Source: Bursaphelenchus xylophilus
Taxonomy: Eukaryota; Nematoda; Chromadorea; Rhabditida; Aphelenchoididae
Assembly (NCBI GenBank): GCA_904066235.2
Contig: CAJFCV020000005.1
Span: forward strand, 2,356,001-2,420,000
DNA: 64,000 nucleotides
Direction of reading: 5' to 3'
The notes beneath the pieces are model-generated. The model was not told the DNA's origin. It did no database searches and was given only the letters and a program-made list of their open reading frames with translations. Each line of letters starts with the position of its first letter. The stretch's first letter is position 1. Shown piece after piece: positions 25,101 to 35,205 of the stretch. The translations under genes and the position numbers were made by a program.

Positions 25101-25989
25101 ACTTGTACTCGCTGGCGAACAAGTCGTTGTTTACGAATTCATTGTTGCCGATGAAATCTCGAAGTCGCGCGCGATTTTGCTCAGCATCCGCTGCACTAAC
25201 GCCGGGTTGGAATTTGCGGTCGAAGAGGCGTTGATGCTTAACGCAGAGGTCGTAGAATCCGCGGACTCGTTGTAAAGGAAGCTGGAAGAAGGTTTGAGAT
25301 TTCAAGAAAACTGACGGTCAAGCTAGTAGTGGATCTCAATATCAGTCAGTCGGGAAAATAATGAACGCTCTGCCGCGTCGAAAATCGCATCGCCGCCAAG
25401 AGAATGAATTTTGTCGCGATAAAATCAACCTGCTTTTTACTTTAGCCACGCGATTGGCGCAGCGACATAGTGCTCATTATTTTCCCGACAGACTGATACG
25501 TGAGATCTCAGAATCTCAGAATATCTGCCCTGTATATAATACACACAATATTTGGGGTTTTAAAAACCTTCTTTTCGCTGAAAATTTCTTTCTAAATTTT
25601 TCACTGAACGGCTATCAGCGTATTTTACCTCAATAGTTTTCATGAAAAAACTACTGCTCTAATAAGCTATGAAAAAAACTTACAAACGCTTCTTTCGAGC
25701 CTTTCATCACCTCCTCCATTACTCTGGCTTTTCTCCCTCTCAACGCATCTTTATACAATTGCCCTGCGGCATATTCAGGAAAGTTATCGCAAGGTTTGGG
25801 ACCGTCTTTGGGCATTCCGCTTTCGAGAAGCTCGGCTTTGAGTTTCAACGCTTCTTCATCGCTCATGGAATAGATAGGGCGAGCAAGAATAATAAGTAAA
25901 AACCATATCAGTAGATACATCAGGAATTCTGGCTTTGATGGTCTTTGTCCAGACTCATTTTTTGGAATCATGGCGATAAAAATTTTCAA
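22112..25989 (-). CDS. Neprilysin-like M13 protein without catalytic motifs (gene B)
   Basis: Five exons on the minus strand: 25989-25684, 25281-24883, 23899-23432, 22701-22560 and 22479-22112. Phases 0, 0, 0 and 1 all agree, giving 560 residues with no stop or frameshift. A short N-terminal segment precedes a hydrophobic stretch (FLMYLLIWFLLIILARPIYS), either a signal anchor or a signal peptide with a later start. KPCDNF is the M13 N-terminal Cys motif. SFPPSITYSNFIFAL aligns with the segment just before HExxH, but the frame then runs through GEEQLSGMIFNAY straight into the region that follows the third zinc ligand. HExxH and ExxxD are therefore both absent, and the His/Arg substrate pair is also missing (DPDAKIWRLFKC). 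LSEDQLYFINLAQ and GFSNSFRC are kept. It should bind no zinc by this route and is a pseudoenzyme. The small 80 bp intron at the deletion point holds no relic of the motif. It lies 155 bp upstream of gene A. Confidence 0.85.
22934..23050. mobile_element. MITE family 3, half copy
   Basis: CTCTGTCGGGAAAATAATGA and the following GC-rich core (CGCGTCGATCGCCGCCAAGG) match the left half of the family seen complete at 25343-25495. No clear right end is present. It lies in gene B intron 3. Confidence 0.65.
24086..24755. mobile_element. MITE family 3 copy split by a nested MITE family 2
   Basis: The left end CAGCCTGTCGGGAAAATAAT pairs with the right end ATTATTTTCCCGACAGATTG. Most of the interior is unrelated to other copies and contains MITE family 2 at 24495-24690, which shows the order of insertion. 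It lies in gene B intron 2. Confidence 0.7.
24495..24690. mobile_element. MITE family 2, copy i
   Basis: ACTAGTCCGTCCGTAAAGTC and GCTGGAATG at the left are inverted at the right end. The interior has GCACTGTGCA and GCACAGTGCA motifs. Related copies are at 30051, 42792 and 43944. Confidence 0.8.
25343..25495. mobile_element. MITE family 3, complete copy (~150 bp)
   Basis: It is bounded by CAGTCAGTCGGGAAAATAAT and its inverse ATTATTTTCCCGACAGACTG, with a GC-rich core. Others of the family lie at 44463 and 59028, and broken ones at 22934 and 24086. This copy is in gene B intron 1. Confidence 0.85.
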
Positions 25990-26224
25990 TTATAATAAGC
26001 CAATTTATTAAAAATAATTGGCAAATTTTCATTATCTTTGGATGATTATAAACAATTGCATTGTTCTCCTTTTTTGGCGAAAATTGTTGCCAGCATTCTT
26101 GCAATTAGTGTAAAATGAATTGCAACCTTCGTAGAACAAACTTTTGCACAACAAAACCTCACCGTAACAAATACTTTTAGAGGTCCCGGGAGTGAATTTT
26201 AGACCAAAAGGAACCTCGATACTA

Positions 26225-26483
26225 CAATGACAGACCTGATCCAGTGGCAAAAAATGTATCATTCAGCATCCGGGAAGCATCAAAAATGTAGCAAAATACC
26301 TCCCTCTCCAAGTGAAAAAAATTTTCATTTTAAAATCGCGCACGTTTTTTTGTGAGGAAAAGGGCGCGTTCTTCAAAACGGAATTTTTTATTATAGTTGG
26401 AGAGCGAGTAATTTTGCCACATTTTTTGATACTTCCTGGATGCAAAATGGTACCTTTTTTCAACGGCTTCAAATCCGTCGCTG
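26225..26483. mobile_element. MITE family 1, copy c
   Basis: It is TA-flanked, with the left end CAATGACAGACCTGATCCAG and an inverted right end, plus internal inverted segments around CCTCCCTCTCCAAGTG. It lies just upstream of gene B. Confidence 0.75.
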
Positions 26484-27161
26484 TAAATGGATCAAATTGT
26501 CTTGAAATTCGAAGACCCTGTCGCGATATAACAACTAAAATTTTTATAATTTTTTGCTGGGAAATTGAGTGAACACAAATCTTAGATCAATAGAGATGAG
26601 TTTTGAAGAAACGAATTTTCAAAATAATAAACAATTTTTACAGGGTACGCCAAACGTGTTGGCTTGGGCGACAATCTGATCTTCAAAACTCCGTAGAACG
26701 AATCGCAAGGAAAGCAACCAAAAATTTCTTTGTTATGCAGCTAACTTGCATAACGAAGATTTATTCTGGCGTAAAATTTATTTTTCAAACATTTAAAATT
26801 TTTGGTTATACACAGTTTTTGTTGTATTCAGACTTTTTTGAAGTTGCTTTGTAAGTCTTTAAACCCAAGAAAAAATCTGAATACAGAAGCATTATGCAAA
26901 TCTAAGAATTTATTCCTTTTTATGCTGATTTGGCCATTCTCGCTTCTGTTTTTTCGTGGGAAAACGAAGGAGTGGCCACTTTTTTCGAACGGCGAAGAGA
27001 TGGATAAGAAGGTGGGAAAGGAATAGAGACAAAGAATTCACTTGATTTTATGAGCGATACAAGAAATTTCTGATGTTGGGGCACTTTTAGGCAAGACAAA
27101 TTGAAATTTATTTTTTACTAAACATGGAGTTATCTTTGCAATTTAAATATTTTTTTATTAT
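26484..27161. other. Gene-poor segment with one orphan exon-like patch
   Basis: After the acceptor-like AATTTTTACAG at 26643, a short plus-strand frame (26644-26696) reads YAKRVGLGDNLIFKTP then TAG. It looks like a stranded terminal exon, but no upstream partner was found and it may be chance. The rest is AT-rich with nothing recognisable. Confidence 0.3.
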
Positions 27162-27592
27162 TTAAAAGACGATTTCTGAGTCAGTGCGTCAGCCGTGGAC
27201 ATAGAAAAAAATCGATTTTGAGTTTTTTGCACTAAAATGGCTGTTGGAAGGTGCTAAGCAAAAGCGAACAATATTTTTTCCCAAAACCTTCATCAAGGTA
27301 TATTTTTTTACAATTTACTGTTTTAGAAGTAACCGCGTCCAGCTGTCGTATCTTACCTTACTGGGCGATGAATTGATGGTTACTGAAGTTTTCGACCCTT
27401 GCGATGACGATGGTATCATTATTTTTCCGATTTTCCTACTGTAACATACCGTAATACTGTATCGACCGCTAAAAAACGACCGTAGAATCTTTCTTTCTGA
27501 AAATTTCACAGGCGATTTTACGATTTTTGGAATCAGCATAAAATTCTGCTCTAGAGGCAATCAAAAAAAGTTCAAAAAAAGCTGCGACAAAT

Positions 27593-27663
27593 TTCGTGGT
27601 ATAGTGGTTAGTGGTCGGGACTACCAATCCAGCGACCCGGGTTCGAGTCCGGCTGGGCGCGAA
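27593..27663 (+). tRNA. tRNA-like sequence in left arm of copy 2
   Basis: It has the same A-box, B-box and ACC loop as 1901-1971. One base differs near the 3' end (GGGCGCGAA instead of GGGTGCGAA), which slightly improves end pairing. It is still not a standard cloverleaf. Confidence 0.5.
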
Positions 27664-28487
27664 TATCGAAAAGAAGTCGGAAATTAAATTTACTGTGATT
27701 CAGAGGATTGTATATTTTGCCACGAGCAGTTATTAATGTCAATGGTAGCTGGATTCGAGGTTAAAACGGGGTTTATATAATTTTAGGGGCTCAATACATG
27801 AAAAAATAAAAGTGCTTCAAACCGGTTGAAATTGATAATACTTATTCTAAGGGCTATTCTAACACACTTTCTCGTTAACTTTTTTTCGTAACTTACTGTA
27901 ACATGGATTACTGTGACATGAAATCCAATTTTATTTTTCGCATACCACGGGGCGTAGACAGCTCGGACTATCGCCATATTGATAGAGATGGTTAATAACG
28001 AGTTGTTTTGCATACGAAATTTTTCTTATGGCCGCACAGTTTGAAACAACCGGGTTATTTCACGAAGTTTTGTCAGATAGCGGTGATATCAAGACACACT
28101 GGAAGTGAAGCAGAAATTTATTTTGTATACCTATAGTGGACCTTCGTTGCTGTTTGAACGACCTAGTCAAAAACACTCGAGACTGGATGCAACAATTTTG
28201 AAGAAAATCCCGCTTAAGTACAAAATCTTTATCTTACTGTAGTGCATGGAACAGTAAGCTACCAAAAAAAAGTTAACGAGAAAGTGTCTTCGAATAGCCC
28301 TTAGAATAAGTATTATCAATTTCAACCGTTTTGAAGCACTTTTGTTTTTTCATGTATTGAGCCCCTAAAATTTTATAAACCCCGTTTTAACCTCGAATCC
28401 AGCTACCATTGACATTAATAACTGCTCGTGCCAAAATATACAATCCTCTGAATCACAGTAAATTTAATTTCCGACTTCTTTTCGATA

Positions 28488-28558
28488 TTCGCGCCCAGCC
28501 GGACTCGAACCCGGGTCGCTGGATTGGTAGTCCCGACCACTAACCACTATACCACGAA
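28488..28558 (-). tRNA. tRNA-like sequence in right arm of copy 2
   Basis: It is the reverse complement of 27593-27663 in the opposite arm of the palindrome. Confidence 0.5.
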
Positions 28559-29000
28559 ATTTGTCGCAGCTTTTTTTGAACTTTTTTTGATTGCCTCTAG
28601 AGCAGAATTTTATGCTGATTCCAAAAATCGTAAAATCGCCTGTGAAATTTTCAGAAAGAAAGATTCTACGGTCGTTTTTTAGCGGTCGATACAGTATTAC
28701 GGTATGTTACAGTAGGAAAATCGGAAAAATAATGATACCATCGTCATCGCAAGGGTCGAAAACTTCAGTAACCATCAATTCATCGCCCAGTAAGGTAAGA
28801 TACGACAGCTGGACGCGGTTACTTCTAAAACAGTAAATTGTAAAAAAATATACCTTGATGAAGGTTTTGGGAAAAAATATTGTTCGCTTTTGCTTAGCAC
28901 CTTCCAACAGCCATTTTAGTGCAAAAAACTCAAAATCGATTTTTTCCTATGTCCACCCCTAACAGACGGCTGATGCACTGACTCAGAAATCGTCTTTTAA

Positions 29001-29459
29001 TATTTTCGATTTGTAATTTATCTGTTGTTTCTTGGGTAGTGGGAGAGATATTTTGTGGGTGATAATCACCAATTTTTCAAAAAATTTTGACTTTAGAAAA
29101 TGTTGTTTTTTCTGTACAACTTTTAGAAACTCTGTTATATTGACAAATTTGCAAGGCATAAAAATGCATCTAAGTGCGTTTTTTAACGATGTAATTTCAA
29201 AAGAATAAGTTTCGACCACTACAAAGAAGTCTTACATCAGAATTTTCGCTTTTTTCAAAATGAAATCAATGTTTTTACTCTTTAATAATGGTCGTATAAT
29301 ATTCATATATTAAAATACTTCATGATGGAAATATAATATACTTTTATTGAAATACTATATATTACTGATATATTACTGCTATTTTTATTTGATGATACTT
29401 ATTTATAATATTACATTTATTGAAGGAAGAATATGGGGACAAATGGGAGACGATGGTAC
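29001..29459. repeat. AT-rich repeat, also at 30590-30840
   Basis: There is no gene. The part at about 29225-29415 (TTTACTC..AATAATGG, then TATTACTGATATATTACT) recurs in the same order at about 30605-30840, on the far side of the transposons inserted between. This suggests a duplicated AT-rich element. Confidence 0.5.
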
Positions 29460-30053
29460 TATTAGCATTTTCACAAAGTGCCTGGACATCATTTCGCTTT
29501 CGCACAGTGCATCTTGAACTTTTGTCGCCGACGCACTGTGGATTTTTGTTTTTGCGCACCGTGCAAACCTCAAAAAAGCCGATTGCACTGTGCACATTCT
29601 CGCGGAGGCGCAGTTGAGAAAAGCTTGCGTCGCAGCGATATTTCAAATGCACAGTGCAAAACCAAAGAAAGGTCAATGCACGGTGCGAAAAATCACGGGC
29701 GTTTGTGCACAGTGCGCGCAGCGACAAATGTCCGGGCACTTTGTGAAAATGCTAATATTAGCATTTTCACAAAGTGCCTGGATATTTGTCGCGAATCGCA
29801 CTGTTCACAAAGGCCCCCGATTTTTCGCACCGTGCATTGACCTTTTTTTGGTTTTGCACTGTGCATTTGAAATATCGCTACGACATAAGCTTTTCTCAAC
29901 TGCGCCTCCGCGAGAATGTTCACAGTGCAAGCGGCTTTTTTGAGGTTTGCACGGTGCGCAAACGGGAAATTTCACAGTGCGTTGGCGACAAAGGTTCAAG
30001 ATGCACTGTGCGAAAGCGAAATGATGTCCAGGCACTTCGTGAAAATGCTAATA
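29460..30053. mobile_element. Palindromic element packed with GCACNGTGC motifs
   Basis: The two halves are inverted copies about a centre near 29757. The ends are TTAGCATTTTCACAAAGTGC and its inverse. At least ten GCAC(A/T/C/G)GTGC motifs occur along both arms. Open frames mirror each other on both strands, as expected for a palindrome, and are not taken as genes. Confidence 0.85.
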
Positions 30054-30245
30054 GTCCGTTCGTAAAGTCGCCGGAATGACTTCGGCGACGTGCACTGTGT
30101 AAGAAAACTCAGGGTGCGAGCGACAGCCCCAAAAAGCCTATTGCACTGTGCAAAAAGCCAAAAATTGCACAGTGCAAAGTGAACTTTCGGTTTCGCGGGG
30201 TGCATGTCGCCGAAAACATTCCAGCGACTTTACAAACGGACTAGT
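30051..30245. mobile_element. MITE family 2, copy ii
   Basis: TAGTCCGTTCGTAAAGTCGC is matched by its inverse ending GGACTAGT. The interior closely matches copy i (24495-24690) in reverse orientation. It abuts the GCACNGTGC palindrome directly. Confidence 0.8.
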
Positions 30246-30324
30246 ATAGACGGTCAAAGTTTGTATGACCGTATGATATGATATGGCCTTATAATGAAGT
30301 GTGATACAAAGATGGTCACATACG

Positions 30325-30500
30325 CATAAAAATCGGGTGCCGCGGCCAGAAATGCGAAATTCTTGTCTCAAGAATTTCCCTGTGGAGACTTTTTTATTTT
30401 TTTCTCTGCTAACAATCAGAAACGAATTGCGCATTTCTTGTCTAGTGGCCTAACATTGTAAGAGACAAGAAATCGCGGTTTCTGGCCACGACACCTGATT
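30325..30500. repeat. Inverted repeat with GAGACAAGAAAT arms
   Basis: GGTGCCGCGGCCAGAAATGC and TTCTTGTCTC at the left are inverted at about 30450-30496 (GAGACAAGAAATCGC, TTTCTGGCCACGACACC). It is a short non-autonomous palindrome. Confidence 0.65.
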
Positions 30501-31265
30501 TGATGCGTATGCCGCCGTCCTTATATTGATAAATAAGTTTATACATATGCAAATTTTTTTAAACGCGCATTTTCAAAGAAATATTATAGTTTTCAGGATT
30601 GAAAATATAAAAGAGTTACATTAGAATTCGACTTTTTTCGAAATTCAATTTATGTTTTTACTTTTTGTATAATGGTTGTATTTATATATTATAATATGTA
30701 TTATATATATTATTATATATTAAAATGTCTTATGATGTTAATATAATACTCTTTTACTGATATAATTGGTTATATGTATGTATATATTACTGATATATTA
30801 CTAATTTTTTTAATGCATATTTATTATAATACTTATATAGTGGAGGGTGGCATACTCTGCCGGCAGTGCTCATCTGCGGCAACGGCGCCGCAGATGACTA
30901 CTACCTGCCTAAAGGCTGTCGAGCAGTTTCTGCCGTAAGTATCCAATTCCCTGTTGGATATTCCAGCAAGCGTAAAAGATTGGAATACGGTAATATTACA
31001 AATTTCTTCGGAGTGTATGTTCTTTTAAAAAAAAGGTAAATATATGTATATTTAAAGGGATGCGTTTTATTAAAACCTTATGAAAGACAAGTCGAATAAA
31101 TACTGTTTTAGAAAAATCTAAAATATCCGTAAGGATTAACAATTTAAAAGTTATTTGTGTAATTTTTCTACTAGTATTGGCTCTCTGTCTGTTAAGGGTA
31201 AATCCAAATGCAATCATCATGGATTGCATCTTTAAGTTCGTTAAATCTAAAGTATTGTAATAGTA
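30501..31265. other. AT-rich segment without genes
   Basis: It contains the second copy of the AT-rich repeat (about 30590-30840), then a short GC-richer patch at about 30850-30960 with CTGCCGGCAGTG and GCGGCAACGGCGCCGC. No coding exon is supported. Confidence 0.45.
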
Positions 31266-32335
31266 CAGGGTGTTTCAAGAAATTTGGAACAAATGACTTG
31301 CTTATATCTTTTTGTTCTTTGCAGCTATCAACGAATTTCTTTTTGTTTCTAAAAATTGACAGCGTGCGTTTTTAGAATCTCAAAAAAATTTTTTTCGTCG
31401 GCGGAGGGCCCATCTCTCGGCGGAGAAAATTAGGGCCTTTTTTAAAAATCACAGCGTATTACGTGGCGGAAACGCCGTTGTAACGGCTGAAATCAAGTTT
31501 ACGTAATACCTCCATCGATTTTACGGTATGCTTTTTTTGCGTTTTCGATTTTACGCACTTCCGCGGATGCGCGGCGGAGACCTCAGATTTCGGTGGACGT
31601 CGTTTTGGGCCTTCGGCTGTTGCAATTCATGTTGGAAAAGAGGTTGGGGTGGTTTTTTGTTGTCATCCGATGCACAGATGGCAAAAATTTCGTGCTTTTT
31701 ATCCCCGGCGGAGGAGTCGGCGGAGGCTTTATCAAAGGGTAAAAACAAAACTCCGCCGATTTGTCCGCCGGACCAAAAAAATCAAAAATCTTTGAAAGAC
31801 AATGCTGCTCTGATGGATTCTTGTAGCTGAGATTTTTCCCGGACTCGTAAGACAGCTTTGACCCTTTGATAAAGCCTCCGCCGAATCCTCCGCCGGGGAA
31901 AAAAAGCACGAAATTTTTGCCATCTGTGCATCGGATGACAACAAAAAATCACCCCAACCTCTTTTCCAACATGAATTGCAACAGCCGAAGGCCCAAAACA
32001 ACGTCCGCCGAAATCTGAAGTCTCCGCCGCGCCTTCGCGGTGCGCGTAAAATCGAAAACAAAAAAATGCATACCGTAAAATCGAAGGAGGTGTAACGTAA
32101 ACTTGATTTCAGCCGTTGCAACGGCGTTTCCGCCACGTAATACGCTGTGATTTTTAAAAAAGGCCCTAATTTTCTACGCCGAGAAATGGGCCCTCCGCCG
32201 ACAAAAAAAAATTTTTTTTAAGATTCTAAAAACGCACGCTGTCAATTTTTAGAAGCAAAAAGAAATTCGTTGATAGCTGCAAAGAACACAAAGATATAAG
32301 CAAGTCATTTGTTCCAAATTTCTTGAAACACCCTG
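31266..32335. mobile_element. 1.07 kb palindromic transposon, TA-flanked
   Basis: The ends are CAGGGTGTTTCAAGAAATTT and its inverse, flanked by TA. The arms match for most of their length (about 490 bp each) around a short centre near 31800. GCGGAGG-rich segments occur in both arms. Open frames are mirrored between strands, so they are by-products. Decayed relatives with the same terminus lie at 52845-53190 and about 47180-47265. Confidence 0.85.
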
Positions 32336-32623
32336 TAGTCTTCCTCGTCGGGAGTGTGGGAATTAATCCCGTTTTATTTAAAATGTATTTTGTGTTTTGT
32401 ATTTTTGTATTGGGATCGGATGACTTTATATGAGATGAATCAGTCTGGATAAAACATATTTTTATTGATTGGTCTTGGATGAATAATGGGGATTGGATTC
32501 CCTAAAGATATCTAATTATTAATTGGGCGATTGTGCATCAAGGACCTGCGGTAAGGTGATATTTTTAAATTTCAAGAGGTACTGCACTTGCGATTTTCCA
32601 GGCTTATTTTGTTTTTCTTTCAG
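32336..32623. other. Short gap before the GC-rich cluster
   Basis: A possible donor (CCTGCG then GTAAGG) at about 32550 precedes the acceptor at 32621-32623 and could mark a 5' exon of the gene-like unit that follows. Its start codon is not clear. Confidence 0.3.
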
Positions 32624-33124
32624 CCCAACACTTCAAGATGACTCCCGCTCAGTTCCTGGAGCTGCTCGGCATCCGGTTTGTCAACGGAGGTGCCGGCCAG
32701 CTGGCCTGGATCAATGACCCGGCCCACTTTGCGGGGATCCATGTGGTCAATCCAGGCCAGCTGGCCCCGGTCCCCGTCAAAGAACAGGAGCTCAGGAGTG
32801 GGGCTGGGCGTGGGGGAGAGCTCGCCCCGGAGGACCCCCGAGGTTCTGATGTGGGAGGAGGCGGCTTCTGCCGCAGGCCTCCTCCTCAGTGCCCTCGATG
32901 AGATCTTCCGGGATCTCGAGGTCTCCCCCAGCCTGGAGGTGGTTGCGGGAAATCTTGAGGGGCCAGGGCCTGGGGTGGCGGTGGAGTCCCCCAGAAACGA
33001 CCTGGCCCTCCTGGTGATCTTGGAGGAGCTGAGGGCGGAAGCCGTCAGGCTCGGGCTGGATGAGGAGGCGCCGGGGAGGAGGAACCGAGGGCGGACAATA
33101 TGCTGCGAGCTTAATGATACGTAA
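32624..33124 (+). CDS. Glu-rich multicopy protein family, copy 1 (model incomplete)
   Basis: After the acceptor TTTTTCTTTCAG an open frame reads QHFK then MTPAQFLELLGIRFVNGG. The same MTPxxxLxLxxG pattern is found at 36290 and 39693 with mostly synonymous changes between the latter two, so the plus-strand MTP frame is real. About 150 bp on, coding shifts to another frame. That frame encodes LLLSALDEIFRDLEVSPS and NLEGPGPGVAVESPRNDL followed by an ELRAEAVRL segment, ending at 33124. This second part is also conserved at 34140-34290. An intron or a frameshift must join the two, and I could not place it. DNA here is much richer in G and C than the neighbours. The function is unknown. Confidence 0.4.
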
Positions 33125-33189
33125 AGGTTGGGCCGGACCCCCCGGGGGAGCAATTTCTGGACGATTGCTCGCTGAATGCGATCGCTTGG

Positions 33190-33340
33190 CCGGTGCAAAG
33201 GCGGGCCACTTAAGGGACATGGTTTACAACGGCAAGATTATGGGAATTGAATTGGTAAGTGAATTTTGCACACCGTCGGCCAAGAAAAATCAGATGGCCA
33301 TTTTTGCAGGCACTGCGGCCGGTGCGGGGAAAGAAGCGAA
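33190..33340 (+). other. Duplicated small exon-intron unit
   Basis: ATGGTTTACAACGGCAAGAT opens MVYNGKIMGIEL, followed by a donor GTAAGT and an acceptor TTTTTGCAG about 70 bp later. The same unit, with a few changes, is at about 36845-36940. It looks like part of the multicopy gene family, but its place in a full model is unclear. Confidence 0.4.
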
Positions 33341-33537
33341 AGAAGGGGAAAAGGGAAGGGGTACTGTAATTCTTGAAAATATTATGTGATTTGTCGGGGA
33401 TATTTTCACCGGGGCACGGCGCTCTACATGTCCTAACTGTACCGGCACCAGAACTATTTTGGGGAATTTTAATTTGGAAGAAACTGATCGCTTTTTTCTT
33501 GGCGGGTTAATTAATCAATACTTTCTAAATTCAGGCC
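33341..33537. other. Spacer within the GC-rich cluster
   Basis: No exon or repeat could be supported between the small exon-intron unit and the next family copy. Confidence 0.3.
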
Positions 33538-33830
33538 CCGGAGGACCCCCGAGGTTCTGATGTGGGAGGAGGCGGCTTCAGCCTCCCCCTCAGTGCCCTC
33601 GATGAGATCTTCCGGGATCTCGAGGTCTCCCCCAGCCTGGAGGTGGTTGGGGGAAATCTTGAGGGGTCAGGGCCTGGGGTGGCGGTGGAGTCCCCAAGAA
33701 CGACCTGGCCCTCCTGGTGATCTTGGAGGAGCTGAGGGCGGAAGCCGTCAGGCTCGGGCTGGATGAGGAGGCGCCGGGGAGGAGGAACCGAGGGCGGACA
33801 ATATGCTGCGAGCTTAAAGATACGTAAAGG
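33538..33830 (+). pseudogene. Direct repeat of the 32831-33121 coding block, frameshifted
   Basis: It matches 32831-33121 nearly base for base. Relative to the frame conserved in copy 1 it lacks 7 bp near 33580 and 1 bp near 33695. Both break the LLLSALDE..ELRAEA frame. It is therefore a recent, broken duplicate. Confidence 0.6.
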
Positions 33831-34139
33831 TTGGGCCGGACCCACCCTCCAATTGGGATTTCTCGGCTGAGTTATGGCTCTAGATGACGCACAAGTTCAA
33901 GGCCTGGAACTGGCACTACTATCAAAGAAAGTTGAAGTATGCGTAAATCCATACTTGGCAATGCACGTTCTACTGGTCTGTGGCCGTGTAATTAAACCAA
34001 AATCTAATAAAAAAGGAGTAGAAGTTGAAGCAGAAAAACAGTGCTGAGGATGGCCTCGACTCGCTGAGCAAAGCTGAAAATGATGGAATTTCGACGACCA
34101 ATGCTGATGATGCCCGTTGGGAGTGGTGCGTAATTTCAC

Positions 34140-34293
34140 CCACTTAAAACGACTGGAAGGCTCCGCAGGCCTGGAGGTGATTGAGGACAACCTGGAGGGG
34201 CCAGGGCTTGAGGTGGCTGTGGAGTCACCCAGCAATGACCCCCTCATGGAGATCGAGGAGCTGAGGGCGGAAGCGTCAGGCCCGGCTGGATGA
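34140..34293 (+). pseudogene. Diverged fragment of the same Glu-rich family
   Basis: The plus frame reads LEVIEDNLEGPGLEVAVESP and then SNDPLMEIEELRAEAS, aligned to LEVVAGNLEGPG..VAVESPRND..LEELRAEA in copy 1. Many differences are synonymous, which supports past coding in this frame. No flanking exon was found. Confidence 0.5.
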
Positions 34294-34493
34294 GAAGGTG
34301 GCCGGGTCTGCCGGCTCCCCGTCACCAGTCCCTCCTTGATACTCGTCCTGTTCCCTTCGAATGGCTCCGTATTTCCCCTTGGTGGATCCCTGCTTGCCAC
34401 ACACATTGTGGGAATTAGACTTGAGCAATGGGAGCTCGATTGGAGTATTTTGAAGCGCGTCCGCCAAATAAAGTGTTGCATCAGTGATTTAGC

Positions 34494-34660
34494 CATAATT
34501 TCATCATGCCCTCATTTGCATCCGGATGAGTGACAGGTTAATGTGGAAAGTAATGGGTTCCCATGGATTGAATAATCGAAGGTTTCATCACCATATTTCT
34601 TCATCTCTTCGAGTCGGGAGCGGCGGCTGTTGTGTGCTCAGTGCGCTGCATAAAAACCCC
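34494..34660. repeat. Inverted repeat partner of 36570-36740
   Basis: The segment with CCTCATTTGCATCCGGATGA, GGGTTCCCATGGATTGAATA and GTGCTCAGTGCGCTG recurs in reverse orientation at 36570-36740, so a block of this cluster was duplicated and flipped. Confidence 0.7.
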
Positions 34661-34984
34661 GGCCCCGCCTGTTCAGCCACGAGACGCACGTGGGAGGTGG
34701 ACTAACCGGATCCTCCCGCCGCGAGACGCGAAAGGGCGCTTTCTTCGCCGGACGCGTCGATAGTTCTATTTTACGTAGTTTTATTCCTTTGTTTCCTTAT
34801 TTATCTAATTCGTTTTCCTTTACGCGGGTCATAAATACGGTAATGAACCTATACGGACCCTCTTTTCTTTTCGAGAAAACAGGTTTAGGGACAAGGGTAT
34901 ACCTAGCTGTAGGGTGTCCTAATGGACCCAAAAAGTATTGGTATGGGGCACGAATGGCAACTGGGGAACGAAGCGGAATGCTAC
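34661..34984 (-). mobile_element. Possible LTR remnant of a gypsy-type element
   Basis: It lies directly downstream (minus strand) of a polypurine run at 34985-34998 and a pol-like C-terminus at 35206-35412. It contains an AATAAA on the minus strand near 34780. No second LTR copy was identified, so this is a positional inference. Confidence 0.25.
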
Positions 34985-34998
34985 CCTCCCCTTTTTTG
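34985..34998 (-). other. Polypurine tract-like run
   Basis: On the minus strand the run AAAAAAGGGGAGGG is followed by TAGCATTCC. A polypurine tract immediately before the 3' LTR primes plus-strand synthesis in LTR retrotransposons, and the run sits where expected after the pol-like C-terminus. Confidence 0.35.
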
Positions 34999-35205
34999 TT
35001 TTCTGTCAAAACGACCCGTCAAAATTGGTAAAAAGAAAGTGGAATAATCCCGAGAAAATTTGACTTGTGACTCAGGGCTGGCGTGATGCGTCGAATAAGT
35101 CACTAAAGTCCCGAGAGCCCGGCGGTAAGTTTGGCGGGTGAGCTTGTTTTGGTTGTGAAGGCACGACTGGAATCCAGAGCGCAAATCGGCTCAAAATTCC
35201 GGTGT

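Larger units (their letters stand above)
27162..29000. mobile_element. TTAA-flanked long palindromic transposon, copy 2
   Basis: This is a nearly identical copy of the element at 1471-3308, with the same TTAA boundaries, the same arms and loop, and a tRNA-like sequence in each arm. Flanking DNA is unrelated to copy 1. The small number of differences suggests recent movement or duplication. Confidence 0.85.

Noticed and set aside
29362..30434. Several frames of 65-125 residues on both strands
   Set aside because: Palindrome by-products driven by the GCACNGTGC motif. The same peptides appear on both strands.
31528..32136. Overlapping long frames on both strands (for example with PRMRGGDLRF)
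   Set aside because: They lie in the arms of a palindrome and appear in mirrored pairs. No splice signals or known domains.
32620..33220. Minus-strand frames of 140-190 residues over the Glu-rich cluster
   Set aside because: Silent-site pattern between copies and splice signals fit the plus strand. GC-rich DNA leaves the other strand open.
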